64,000 nucleotides of DNA from Pelagibius sp050043265. Lineage in GTDB: Bacteria > Pseudomonadota > Alphaproteobacteria > Kiloniellales > Kiloniellaceae. The notes beneath the pieces were generated by a model. It was not told where the DNA came from. It saw only the letters and a program-made list of their open reading frames with translations, and did not search any database. Numbering within the stretch: the stretch's first letter is position 1; the number at the start of each line of letters is the position of its first letter. Where the stretch lies: the NCBI GenBank assembly GCA_050043265.1, contig JBHJIR010000040.1, positions 1-64,000 of the forward strand, written 5' to 3'. A program made the translations under genes and the position numbers. Shown here piece by piece: positions 1 to 8,060 of this stretch.

Positions 1-255
1 CCCACGCCCCGCAGGACGCTGCCGCTGCCGGCGGCCCGCGCCTGCAGCTCGACGCCGACGGGCGCATCCTGGGCGCGCGGCCGGCCCGCCGCGGCCCCCG
101 CCCGGGCGGCCACCCCAGAGCCCCCCAGCGCACCGGCATTACACGACCAGACGGCGCTTATCGGAGGCCTTTCTTGTCGGCCCGGCAAGGCGTAGACTGG
201 CGATGGAAAGCGCCCCGCCAGCCCCCTGCCAATCTCAGGGGCCGGCCGATAAAGG
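1..255. other. Unresolved left edge of the window
   Basis: No gene can be assigned with confidence before apaG. On the minus strand an open frame runs from a possible GTG at 113 to the window edge, with nearly all codons ending in G or C. It could be the 5' end of a gene leaving the window, but about 37 codons are too few to identify. Several other frames are also open here because the DNA is so GC-rich, so this is only a hint. The stretch from about 114 to 250 should hold the apaG promoter; I see no clear -35/-10 pair. Confidence 0.3.
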
Positions 256-267
256 ATGACGAAGGCC

Positions 268-660
268 ATGTACAGGGCGACGACGGACTCTATCAGTGTG
301 ACGGTGAAACCGATCTATCTGGAAGAACAGTCCTCTCCCACCGACAGCCACTACGTCTGGGCCTATCAGGTGCGGATCGAGAACACCGGCGGCGAAACGG
401 TCCAGTTGTTGAACCGCCATTGGCAGATCACCGATTCCATGGGTCGCGTGCAGGAAGTCCACGGGGCCGGCGTGGTCGGCGAGCAGCCGACGCTGGAGCC
501 CGGCGAAAGCTTCGAATACACCAGCGGCACGCCCCTGAGCACGCCGTCGGGCATCATGGTCGGCACCTACGAGATGGAAAGCACCGCCGGGCGGCGCTTC
601 GATGTCGAGATTCCGGCCTTTTCCCTGGACAGCCCTCATCAGCCCGTGCAACTGAACTAG
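268..660 (+). CDS. apaG: ApaG (CorD) family protein
   Basis: Small cytoplasmic protein of the ApaG family with a fibronectin-III-like beta-sandwich fold. It is linked to magnesium/cobalt phenotypes in enterobacteria, but its exact biochemical role is unsettled. The whole length matches the family: the EAQSSP-like segment appears as EEQSSPTDSHYVWAY near the N-terminus, then VQLLNRHWQITD, GVVGEQPTLEPGESFEYTSG and a MVGTYEM segment. I chose the ATG at 268 because an AAAGGA lies 11 nt upstream. The ATG at 256 directly abuts that motif and would add only four residues (MTKA). It stands alone about 110 bp before folE on the same strand, so the two may be co-transcribed. Confidence 0.93.
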   Translation: MYRATTDSISVTVKPIYLEEQSSPTDSHYVWAYQVRIENTGGETVQLLNRHWQITDSMGRVQEVHGAGVVGEQPTLEPGESFEYTSGTPLSTPSGIMVGTYEMESTAGRRFDVEIPAFSLDSPHQPVQLN

Positions 661-772
661 CCGGACCCACCCCCGGAAAACAGCGGGTGGAAATTGGGGG
701 AAGATCGGGGCCCGGACCCGGAAGCGGGACAAGCGGCCTATTTTGCGGACCATCAGGAAGGGCCGGCCCAGC

Positions 773-1405
773 GTGACCAGCAGCCAGAAAATTCAGACCC
801 TGCAGAACCTAGAACGGCCGTCGCGCGACGAAGCGCTGCGCGCGGTGGAAACCCTGCTGCGCTGGGCCGGCGACGACCCGACGCGCGAGGGCCTGCTCGG
901 CACGCCGGACCGCGTGGTGAAGGCCTACTCCGAGTTCTTCGAGGGCTACGCCGTCGATCCGCTGGACCTGCTGGAGCGCACCTTCGAAGAGGTCGAGGGC
1001 TATGACGAGATGGTGCTGCTGCGCGACATCCGCTTCGAAAGCCACTGCGATCACCACATGGCGCCGATCATCGGCCGGGCCCATGTCGCCTACATGCCGG
1101 ACAACCGCGTCGTCGGCATCTCCAAGCTGGCGCGCGTCGTCGAGGCTTATGCCCGGCGCCTGCAGATCCAGGAAAAGATGACCGCGCAGATCGCCAACAC
1201 CATCAACGAGGTGCTGAACCCCAAGGGCGTCGCCGTAGTCATCGAGGCGACGCACCACTGCATGACCACGCGCGGCGTCCACAAACCCGGCACCTCGATG
1301 GTGACCAGCCGCATGCTCGGCATGTTCCGCACCAATGCCTCCACGCGGCGGGAGTTCCTGTCGCTGGTCGGCACGCCCGCGAGCCTGGGCCACGACGGCG
1401 GCTGA
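773..1405 (+). CDS. folE: GTP cyclohydrolase I
   Basis: Type I GTP cyclohydrolase: converts GTP to 7,8-dihydroneopterin triphosphate, the first step of tetrahydrofolate (and possibly queuosine) synthesis, in the cytoplasm. Signature motifs are intact: SHCDHHMAP with the zinc-binding Cys and catalytic His residues, then GISKLARVVEAYARR and the second zinc site THHCMTTRGV. Length of about 210 residues is normal. The start is a GTG at 773, 11 nt after AGGAAGG. A TTG at 743 in the same frame would add ten residues but has no good ribosome binding site. A short palindrome followed by a T/G-rich run directly after the stop may be a weak terminator. Confidence 0.95.
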   Translation: MTSSQKIQTLQNLERPSRDEALRAVETLLRWAGDDPTREGLLGTPDRVVKAYSEFFEGYAVDPLDLLERTFEEVEGYDEMVLLRDIRFESHCDHHMAPIIGRAHVAYMPDNRVVGISKLARVVEAYARRLQIQEKMTAQIANTINEVLNPKGVAVVIEATHHCMTTRGVHKPGTSMVTSRMLGMFRTNASTRREFLSLVGTPASLGHDGG

Positions 1406-1450
1406 ACGGCCGTTGTTGTTTCATGCGTCGGGGGATCATGATAAGCACGA

Positions 1451-1510
1451 GCCGAAGCCAGGCGGCCCGAATACAAGCGTCCCGAATCCAAGTGGCTCGA
1501 CTCCAAGCGG
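1451..1510. repeat. Four tandem imperfect 15-bp repeats between folE and trkH
   Basis: Four head-to-tail 15-bp units fill 1451-1465, 1466-1480, 1481-1495 and 1496-1510. The common core is CCGAATCCAAGCGG-like: each begins with an (N)YCGA motif and ends in CNAGNGG or a one-base variant. They sit 20 to 80 bp upstream of the trkH start, inside its probable leader. Function is unknown; such short tandem arrays can vary in copy number by slippage. Confidence 0.7.
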
Positions 1511-1529
1511 CCGGGCCTGAGACGCGACG

Positions 1530-2975
1530 ATGATCGAACTTCGTCCCATCATCTTCGTCCTCGGCATCCTGCTGTCGATCCTGGCCGTCGCGATGGTTAT
1601 TCCCGCCGCCGTCGACATTGCCGTCGGCCATCCCGACTGGCAGGTGTTCTCCGCCGCCGCCTTCGTGACTCTGTTCGTCGGCGTTTCGATGATGCTGACC
1701 ACGCGGGCGAGCCTGGGCAGCTGCTCGCTGCGCCAGGCCTTCCTGATGACCAACCTGGCGTGGTTCGTCATCGCCTTCTTCGGCGCCCTGCCGTTTCAAT
1801 TCTCCGAGCTGGAGCTGGACGCCGTCGACGCGTTCTTCGAATCGATGTCGGGCGTCACCACCACCGGCGCCACGGTGATCGTCGGCCTGGACTTCGCGCC
1901 ACCGGGAATCCTGCTGTGGCGCGCCATCCTGCAATGGCTGGGCGGCATCGGCATCATCGTCATGGCCGTCGCCATCCTGCCGATGCTGCAGGTCGGCGGC
2001 ATGCAGATGTTCCGCGTCGAGGCCTTCGATACCGACAAGGTGCTGCCGCGTGCGGCGCAGATCGCCGGCGGCATCGCCATCATCTACGTCTTCCTGACCG
2101 CCATGGCGGTGATCATCCTGTGGTCGATCGGCATGTCGGGATTCGACGCCATCACCCACGCCATGACCTCCATCGCCACCGGTGGCTTCTCGACCTACGA
2201 TGCCTCGGTCGGCCACTTCAACAGCGCCGCCATCGATTGGGCGATGAGCGCCATCATGGTGCTCGGCTCGATCCCCTTCGTGCTGTACCTGCGGGTGATC
2301 CGCGGCGACCTGAAGCCCGTCTTCGCCGACGCCCAGGTGCGCTGGTTCCTGATCATCCTCACCGTGTCGATCCTGCTGATCGCGCTGTGGCTCTATCGCA
2401 CCAACCTGATGGAACCGCTCGACGCGCTGCGCTACAGCACCTTCAACGTCATCTCGGTGATGACCGGCAGCGGCTTTGCCACCGCGGACTACGGGCGCTG
2501 GGGCAGCTTCGTGGTGGCGGCCATGTTCGTGCTGATGTTCATCGGCGGCTGCGCCGGCTCGACCACCTGCGGCATCAAGATCTTCCGCCTGCAGGTGCTC
2601 TACGCGACCGCGAACGCGCAGATCCGCCGCCTGATGCAGCCCAACGGCGTGTTCTTTCCCTATTACAACAAGAAGCCGATTCCCGATCCCGTCGCCACTT
2701 CGGTGATGAGCTTCTTCTTCCTCTTCGCCGCCTGCTTCGCCCTGCTCGCCGTCGGCCTGGGCATGACCGGGCTGGACTTCATCACCGCGGTTTCCGGCGC
2801 TGCTTCGGCCATCGCCAACGTCGGCCCCGGCCTGGGCGACGTCATCGGCCCGGCCGGCACCTACGCCACGCTGCCCGACAGCGCCAAGCTGCTGATGTGC
2901 TTCGGCATGCTGCTCGGCCGTTTGGAACTCTTCACCGTCCTCGTCCTTTTGGCGCCCGCCTTCTGGCGCGGCTGA
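1530..2975 (+). CDS. trkH: TrkH-family potassium uptake protein
   Basis: Inner-membrane K+ channel-like subunit of the Trk system, gated by the cytoplasmic NAD-binding TrkA protein (not in this window). The 481 residues form repeated M1-P-M2 hairpins. The four selectivity-filter loops are visible as SGVTTTGATVI, SIATGGFSTYD, SVMTGSGFATAD and AIANVGPGLGD, each with the expected glycine. An STCGIK segment follows the third loop. Length and C-terminus (LGRLELFTVLVLLAPAFW) are typical. The ATG at 1530 follows a short GA-rich segment, and upstream lies a 15-bp repeat array. argE begins 10 bp after the stop, so the two are probably co-transcribed although unrelated in function. Confidence 0.95.
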   Translation: MIELRPIIFVLGILLSILAVAMVIPAAVDIAVGHPDWQVFSAAAFVTLFVGVSMMLTTRASLGSCSLRQAFLMTNLAWFVIAFFGALPFQFSELELDAVDAFFESMSGVTTTGATVIVGLDFAPPGILLWRAILQWLGGIGIIVMAVAILPMLQVGGMQMFRVEAFDTDKVLPRAAQIAGGIAIIYVFLTAMAVIILWSIGMSGFDAITHAMTSIATGGFSTYDASVGHFNSAAIDWAMSAIMVLGSIPFVLYLRVIRGDLKPVFADAQVRWFLIILTVSILLIALWLYRTNLMEPLDALRYSTFNVISVMTGSGFATADYGRWGSFVVAAMFVLMFIGGCAGSTTCGIKIFRLQVLYATANAQIRRLMQPNGVFFPYYNKKPIPDPVATSVMSFFFLFAACFALLAVGLGMTGLDFITAVSGAASAIANVGPGLGDVIGPAGTYATLPDSAKLLMCFGMLLGRLELFTVLVLLAPAFWRG

Positions 2976-2985
2976 GTATTTCCCC

Positions 2986-4167
2986 ATGAGCAAGATCCGT
3001 CCCCAGACCCGCACCATGATCGACCGCCTGGTCGGCTTCGACACCACCTCCGCCAAGTCCAATCTGGCCCTCATCGACTTCGCCCAGGAGACGCTGGAAG
3101 GCCAGGGCGCGCGCTGCCGCCGCACGACCAATCCCGAAGGCACCAAGGCCAACCTCTTCGCCAGCATCGGCCCCGAAGGGCCCGGCGGCGTGGTGCTGTC
3201 CGGCCACAGCGACGTGGTGCCGGTCGACGGCCAATCGTGGGACAGCGACCCCTTCACCGTCGTCGAGCGCGACGGCAGGCTCTACGGCCGCGGCACCTCG
3301 GACATGAAGTCGTTCCTCGCCGCCGCCATCGCCCTGGTGCCGGAGTTCCAGGCGCAACCGCTGAAGCATCCGCTGCACATCGCGATGTCTTTCGACGAAG
3401 AGGTCGGCTGCACCGGCGTCGGCCATATGATCGACGACATCACCGCGAACCTGCCGCGCCCGGACATGGTGATCGTCGGCGAGCCGACCTCCATGCGGAT
3501 CGTCAACGGCCACAAGGGCTGCTTCATCTTCGAGACACGGGTGACGGGCCAGGCCGCCCATTCCAGCCAGCCGCACCGCGGCGGCAATGCCATCCTGGCC
3601 GCCGGGCGGCTGATCGCCTTCCTGGACGAGATGGCGGCGGCCAAACGCCGCGCCGCCCCGGCGGACAGCCCCTTCGATCCGCCCTACACCACCTTCAACC
3701 TGGGCCTGGTCGAGGGCGGCAAAGCCATCAACATCGTGGCGCAGGACTGCCGCTTCGGCTGGGAGTTCCGCCCCCTCCCCAGCGAGGACACCGACGCCAT
3801 CGTCGCCGCCTTCGAGGCCTTCGCAGAGAACGAGGTGCTGCCGGGCCTGCGCGAGTTCGCCCCGCAGGCCCGCATCGAGACCGAACCCATGGCGACGGTC
3901 CTGCCGCTGGCACCGGAAGAGGGCGGCGTGAACGGGGGTGCCGCCGAAAGCCTGGTGCGCCGGCTCAGCGGCTCCAACGCCGCCGCCGGCGTGGTCTCCT
4001 TCGGTACCGAGGGCGGCCTGTTCCAGGCGGCGGGGATTGCGACCGTCGTGTTCGGCCCCGGCTCCATCGACCAGGCGCACAAGCCCAACGAATGGATCGC
4101 CCTGGAGCAGGTCGCCGCCTGCGAGGCCTTCCTGCTCAAGCTGCGCGACTGGGCGGCCGGCGCCTAG
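2986..4167 (+). CDS. argE: Acetylornithine deacetylase
   Basis: M20-family metallopeptidase-like enzyme that hydrolyses N2-acetyl-L-ornithine to ornithine and acetate in arginine synthesis. Dinuclear metal-site motifs are present: SGHSDVVPVDG (His, Asp), YGRGTSDMKS (bridging Asp) and SFDEEVGCTG (catalytic and metal Glu). The dimerisation domain lies in the middle, and a C-terminal GPGSIDQAHKPNEW holds the last metal His. Length 393 matches the family. Other M20 amidohydrolases cannot be fully excluded, but argF and argD lie 3-5 kb away on the opposite strand, which supports the arginine role. Confidence 0.92.
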   Translation: MSKIRPQTRTMIDRLVGFDTTSAKSNLALIDFAQETLEGQGARCRRTTNPEGTKANLFASIGPEGPGGVVLSGHSDVVPVDGQSWDSDPFTVVERDGRLYGRGTSDMKSFLAAAIALVPEFQAQPLKHPLHIAMSFDEEVGCTGVGHMIDDITANLPRPDMVIVGEPTSMRIVNGHKGCFIFETRVTGQAAHSSQPHRGGNAILAAGRLIAFLDEMAAAKRRAAPADSPFDPPYTTFNLGLVEGGKAINIVAQDCRFGWEFRPLPSEDTDAIVAAFEAFAENEVLPGLREFAPQARIETEPMATVLPLAPEEGGVNGGAAESLVRRLSGSNAAAGVVSFGTEGGLFQAAGIATVVFGPGSIDQAHKPNEWIALEQVAACEAFLLKLRDWAAGA

Positions 4168-4242
4168 CGCAGATCAGGGTCATATGGAATCGCCGAAGGC
4201 GGTCCTTCGACCCTGTGAATCCGATCTGAGCCGCTTCCCGCC

Positions 4243-4408
4243 TGTCGTCCCGGCACTTGATGCCGGGACCCAATCCCCTCGCCGCCTCATCGGCATGGCA
4301 GTCTTCTCTCGCAGCTTTGCGGCGCCTCCGAGCGCCGTGGATACAATCGTCGTCACGTGTCCCACCCGGCAACGCCAATGGGTCCCGGGGTCAAGCCCCG
4401 GGACGACA
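4243..4408. repeat. Pair of inverted REP-like palindromes between argE and murI
   Basis: Two GTCCCGG hairpins face each other. The first has a perfect 9-bp stem (4247-4255 with 4261-4269) around the loop CTTGA. The second has a perfect 9-bp stem (4382-4390 with 4396-4404) around TCAAG, the reverse complement of the first loop. Thus the second element is an inverted copy of the first about 110 bp away. This matches the GTCCCGG...CCGGGAC repetitive extragenic palindromes common in alphaproteobacteria. It lies between the converging ends of argE and murI, where it may act as a bidirectional transcript end. Confidence 0.8.
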
Positions 4409-4454
4409 ACGGTGTTGTTGCGATCGTTCAGCGGTCTTACCGGCGACCCGGATA

Positions 4455-5297
4455 TCACGCCTTCTCGAAGCGGACGTCGGCGCCGAAGAAGCGGCTGGCG
4501 AAGGCGGAAACGCGGGCCGGATCGCCGGAGGTGAGGAAGCGGCGATGGCCCGCCTCGCCCGGCTGCGCGGCAAAGCGGTCATGCCGCGTCAGGTAGTCGG
4601 CCAGGCTGTCGGCGACGAGGGTCGGCTGGTCGAGCAGCTGCACGCCCTCGGGCAGCGCGGCGGCGAACAGCGGCGCCACCAGGGGATAGTGCGTGCAGCC
4701 CAGCACCGCGGCATCGGGTGCGCGGCCTTCCGTCTGCTGCAGCATCTCCGCCACGTAGCCATCGACCAGGGACCGCAGCACCGCTTCAGGCTCGTCGGCC
4801 TCGATGGCCGCCGCCAGGTGCGGGCAGGCCTGGCTGACGACGCGCATGTGGGGGGCGCGCAGGCCGATCTCGAAGGGGTAGGCGCCGGAATGGATGGTGC
4901 GCTGGGTAGCAAAGACGGCGACCATGCCGTCGGGCGCCACCCGGCCGGGCACCCGGGTGCCGTCGCGCCAGGAAACCCCGGCCAGCGCCTCCACCATCGG
5001 CACGAAGACGCCGAGCACGCGACGTTCCGGTGCCGCCCGGGGCAGCCAGTTCTGCTGCAGGCGGCGCAGGGCGACGGCCGAGGCGGTGTTGCAGGCCAGC
5101 AGCACGAGCAGGCAGCCTTCGGCGAAGAGGCGCTCCACCGCGGCCTGGGTCAGCGCGACGATCTCCTCCTCCGGGCGCGGGCCGTAGGGTGCGTTGCCGT
5201 GATCGCCGAGGTAGGTGAAGGCTTCCGCCGGCATGCGCCGGGTCAGCGCGTGCAGCACGGTCAGGCCGCCGTGGCCGGAATCGAACACACCGATCAT
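4455..5297 (-). CDS. murI: Glutamate racemase
   Basis: Cofactor-independent racemase that makes D-glutamate for peptidoglycan. The first catalytic region is GVFDSGHGGLTVL followed by LACNTASA with the catalytic Cys. The second is AVLGCTHYPL with the other Cys and His. Length is 280 residues from the ATG at 5297, where the conserved N-terminus MIGVFDSGHGG starts. Upstream in-frame starts would add about 47 residues not found in the family. The gene starts 47 bp after the lipoprotein gene stop on the same strand. Confidence 0.93.
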   Translation of the reverse strand: MIGVFDSGHGGLTVLHALTRRMPAEAFTYLGDHGNAPYGPRPEEEIVALTQAAVERLFAEGCLLVLLACNTASAVALRRLQQNWLPRAAPERRVLGVFVPMVEALAGVSWRDGTRVPGRVAPDGMVAVFATQRTIHSGAYPFEIGLRAPHMRVVSQACPHLAAAIEADEPEAVLRSLVDGYVAEMLQQTEGRAPDAAVLGCTHYPLVAPLFAAALPEGVQLLDQPTLVADSLADYLTRHDRFAAQPGEAGHRRFLTSGDPARVSAFASRFFGADVRFEKA

Positions 5298-5344
5298 CGC
5301 GGCATTCCGCCCGCCCGTCTTGCGCCGCCGGCCAGCCTTGCCGT

Positions 5345-5944
5345 TTACAGCACGATGTAGGGGAAGAAGGCGCTCTTGATGGTCTGTTCCAGCTGATCGT
5401 TGAGATCGTTCATGGTGTCCTCGGTCAGCCGGTACCACACGCGCTCACGCTCGTTGAGGGTGACGTCTTCAGCCACGGTAGTGGAGCGGCGTGCCTCGGC
5501 GCTGGCGGTGCCCACAACCTGCCTGCCGTCGAGCACCTGCATGTCGATCACGATGTGGGTCTCGTAGCGCTCCGACTGATCGGTGGTCAGCAGGCCGGTG
5601 ACGCCGGAGGTCTGGGGCAGCTCGGTCTCCCCCGCCGCAGCCTCGCGCACGACGTAGCGGAAGGTCAGGCGGTCGCCGCTGGCGACCAGGCGGTCCTGCG
5701 CCCAGCGCACCGCCGCGTCCTTCGGCTGCACCGGAAAGCGGTGACCGACGTTGGGCGCCTCGGTCGAGGCCGAATAGGCCTGCTCGATCTGGATATCGCC
5801 GACATCCAGGGTAATGTCGGGCAGATGCTGGTAGGTCAGCTCGGCGAAGCGGTTGCTCGGGTCGTCGACGGTGCAGGCCGCGGCCAGGCCGGCCAGCCCG
5901 GCAAGCAAGGTGACGGCGGCGGCGAGACGAAGGGGTGCACGCAT
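5345..5944 (-). CDS. Predicted lipoprotein of unknown function
   Basis: A 199-residue protein with a clear lipoprotein signal: two basic residues, a hydrophobic stretch, and a lipobox GLAAAC that would make Cys24 the acylated N-terminus. The mature part has no domain I recognise. It mixes beta-rich segments (ETHIVIDMQVLDG, VGTASAEARRSTTV) with a C-terminal helix that looks amphipathic (EDTMNDLNDQLEQTIKSAFF). It probably sits on the periplasmic face of a membrane. It lies between hslO and murI on the same strand. The run-on hslO frame overlaps its first 109 bp, which could affect its translation. Confidence 0.75.
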   Translation of the reverse strand: MRAPLRLAAAVTLLAGLAGLAAACTVDDPSNRFAELTYQHLPDITLDVGDIQIEQAYSASTEAPNVGHRFPVQPKDAAVRWAQDRLVASGDRLTFRYVVREAAAGETELPQTSGVTGLLTTDQSERYETHIVIDMQVLDGRQVVGTASAEARRSTTVAEDVTLNERERVWYRLTEDTMNDLNDQLEQTIKSAFFPYIVL

Positions 5945-7071
5945 GGCAGGCTTCCTATCCAGGGGACAAGGGAGACGGGCGGCGACTGGGTAACGCTTCG
6001 GCCGGCGACCGGTTCCGAAGCCGCCGGCAGGCGCATTATAGACCGGAACACATGAATAATCAGGGAATCGGGCAGGATCAAGGCGGGCGATGGCGGCGCC
6101 CCTTGTCTAGCTAATCCGCGTAGATGCGGTCGAGATCGTCGTCGTCGAAGCGAAAGAGCGTAGATGCGGTCGAGATCGTCGTCGTCGAAGCGATAGAGCG
6201 CGGCACAGAACTCGCAGGTCACCTCCACCGCGCCATTGATCTTCAGGTACTCGATCTCCGCCCGCGGCATGGTGGCCAGGACGTTTTCCAGCTTCTCGCG
6301 CGAACAGCGGCAGCCCTCGATCAGCGGGCTCGGATCGAACACCCGCACACCTTCCTCGTGGAACAGGCGGTACAACAGGTCGTTGAACGCCAGGGAGTCG
6401 TCCAGCAGTTCGTCCTCGCTGCAGCTGGCCTGCAGCACCATGGCGCGGCGCCAGTCGTCCTCGTCCTCGATGGCGTGGACCGCTTCCTCGGGCAGGCGCT
6501 GCAGCACCAAAGCGGCGGAGACCCAGCGGTCGCCGCGCCGGCCGGCGGCCAGCACGATGCCGCTCTGCAGCTGTTCCGACTGCATGAAATAATGCTGCAG
6601 GCAGTCGGCCAGGGTATCGCCGGTCAGCGCCACGATGCCCTGATAGCGTTCGCTGTAGCCGCTCTGGTCGACGGTGAAGGCAAGGTGCCCCTTGCCGAAC
6701 AGCTGAGACACCGTCGGCCGGCCGTCCTGTTCCGCCATCAGCGCCTCCAGGCGCGCCTGGTCGAAGCCGGCGTAGCCGCGCATCGCCCCCTCGGAGGTCA
6801 CATCCACCACCATCATGCGCAGCGGGCCGTCGCCGCTGGCCTGCAGGGTGAAGATGCCTTCGTACTTGATGAGGGCGGCCAGGGCGCCACAGAGCGCCAG
6901 CATCTCGGCCAGCAGGCGTGCCACCGGTTCGGGATAGGCGTGACGCCCCAGAATCCGCTCGCAGACATCCTCCAGGCGCAGCAGGCGCCCGCGGATCCCG
7001 GAGGATTCGATCAGAAAGGGTTGGACCTGGTCAGCCTGCGGGCTGCCCGGGCCGGTGCGGCCTTCCGGCAT
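5836..7071 (-). CDS. hslO: Hsp33 redox-regulated chaperone with run-on C-terminus
   Basis: Redox-switched holdase chaperone activated by oxidation. The N-terminal Hsp33 domain is complete (LIESSGIRGRLLRLEDV, SGYSERYQGIV). The C-terminal zinc switch has its four cysteines in GCRCSREK and TCEFCAALYRF. The ATG at 7071 follows AAGGAAAG. The normal end would be ...DDDDLDRIYAD and a TAG at 6111-6113. Instead a 40-bp tandem duplication (6121-6200) shifts the frame, so the sequence reads RIYALSLRRRRSRPHLRG and continues about 90 residues to a stop at 5836, inside the downstream lipoprotein gene. The chaperone core is intact; the tail looks non-native. A sequencing or assembly artefact is possible. 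Confidence 0.9.
   Translation of the reverse strand: MPEGRTGPGSPQADQVQPFLIESSGIRGRLLRLEDVCERILGRHAYPEPVARLLAEMLALCGALAALIKYEGIFTLQASGDGPLRMMVVDVTSEGAMRGYAGFDQARLEALMAEQDGRPTVSQLFGKGHLAFTVDQSGYSERYQGIVALTGDTLADCLQHYFMQSEQLQSGIVLAAGRRGDRWVSAALVLQRLPEEAVHAIEDEDDWRRAMVLQASCSEDELLDDSLAFNDLLYRLFHEEGVRVFDPSPLIEGCRCSREKLENVLATMPRAEIEYLKINGAVEVTCEFCAALYRFDDDDLDRIYALSLRRRRSRPHLRGLARQGAPPSPALILPDSLIIHVFRSIMRLPAASEPVAGRSVTQSPPVSLVPWIGSLPCVHPFVSPPPSPCLPGWPAWPRPAPSTTRATASPS
6121..6200. repeat. 40-bp tandem duplication at the 3' end of hslO
   Basis: Positions 6121-6160 and 6161-6200 are the same 40-bp unit with one mismatch (A at 6154 versus T at 6194). On the minus strand the unit encodes the last residues of the Hsp33 zinc domain (LYRFDDDDLDRIY). 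Because 40 is not a multiple of three, the second copy is read out of frame and the natural stop is bypassed. It looks recent, given 39 of 40 identity. Confidence 0.95.
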
Positions 7072-7123
7072 CAGCTTTCCTTGCGCGTCAGAAGGGGCAT
7101 GCGGTTCAGGACAGGCACCCCGT

Positions 7124-8059
7124 TCAGGACAGGCACCAGGCGAGAATGCCCTTTTGCGCATGCAGGCGGTTCTCCGCCTCGTCCCATACCACCGACTGCG
7201 GCCCGTCGATGACCGAGGCCGTCACCTCGTCGCCGCGGTGGGCCGGCAGGCAGTGCATGAAGATGGCGTTCGGCTTGGCCAGCGCCATCAGCCGGTCGTC
7301 GACCTGATAGGAGCGCAGCAGGTTGTGCCGCGTCTCGCCGCCATCGTCGCCCATCGACACCCAGGTATCGGTGACCACCGCGTCGGCATCGGCGATCATG
7401 GCGTCGACGTCGCTGGAGACGACGATCTTGCCGCCCTGCGACGCCGCCCAGTCGAGCACCTTCTGCGGCGGGCGCAGCATCTCCGGGCAGGCCAGGCGCA
7501 GCTCGAACTTGAAGCGTACCGCCGCGTGGATCCACGAGGTCGCCATGTTGTTGCCGTCGCCCGACCAGGTCACCACCTTACCCTCGATGGGGCCGAGGTG
7601 TTCCTCGAAAGTCATGACGTCGGCCATCAGCTGGCAGGGATGAGTGACGTCGGTCAGCCCGTTGATCACCGGCACCGTGGCGTACTCCGCCATTTCCAGC
7701 AGGATCGATTCCTTGGTGGTGCGGATCATGATGGCGTCGACATAGCGCGACAGCACCCGCGCAGTGTCGGCCACGGTCTCGCCACGGCCAAGCTGGCTGC
7801 CGCTCGGCTCCAGCACCACCGCATGGCCGCCGAGCTGGTTCGCCGCCACCTCGAAGGACACCCGGGTGCGGGTCGAGGGCTTCTCGAAGATCATCGCCAG
7901 GGTCTTGCCGGCCAACGGCCGGTCTTCGCCGTCGATCGGCTCGCCGCGCTTCATCCGCCCCGCCGCGTCCAGCATGCCGCGCAGCGCCGCGGTGTCGAAA
8001 CGGTCGAGGTCGAGGAAGTGTTTAGGCTGGGAACCAGCCCGTGTCTTCAATCCGGTCAT
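7124..8059 (-). CDS. argF: Ornithine carbamoyltransferase
   Basis: Transfers the carbamoyl group from carbamoyl phosphate to ornithine to make citrulline in arginine synthesis. The carbamoyl-phosphate motif EKPSTRTRVSFE, the HPCQ motif (THPCQLMAD), the ornithine-site segment DTWVSMGDD and the catalytic HCLPAHRG are all present. Length of 311 residues is normal. The ATG at 8059 lies one base after the argD stop, so translation is coupled to argD. hslO starts 52 bp downstream, giving an argD-argF-hslO order. Confidence 0.96.
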   Translation of the reverse strand: MTGLKTRAGSQPKHFLDLDRFDTAALRGMLDAAGRMKRGEPIDGEDRPLAGKTLAMIFEKPSTRTRVSFEVAANQLGGHAVVLEPSGSQLGRGETVADTARVLSRYVDAIMIRTTKESILLEMAEYATVPVINGLTDVTHPCQLMADVMTFEEHLGPIEGKVVTWSGDGNNMATSWIHAAVRFKFELRLACPEMLRPPQKVLDWAASQGGKIVVSSDVDAMIADADAVVTDTWVSMGDDGGETRHNLLRSYQVDDRLMALAKPNAIFMHCLPAHRGDEVTASVIDGPQSVVWDEAENRLHAQKGILAWCLS

Positions 8060-8060
8060 G

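Noticed and set aside
1239..3257. 672-residue reverse open frame
   Set aside because: Antisense to trkH, which has the four filter loops; composition is low-complexity Gly/Asp/His/Gln.
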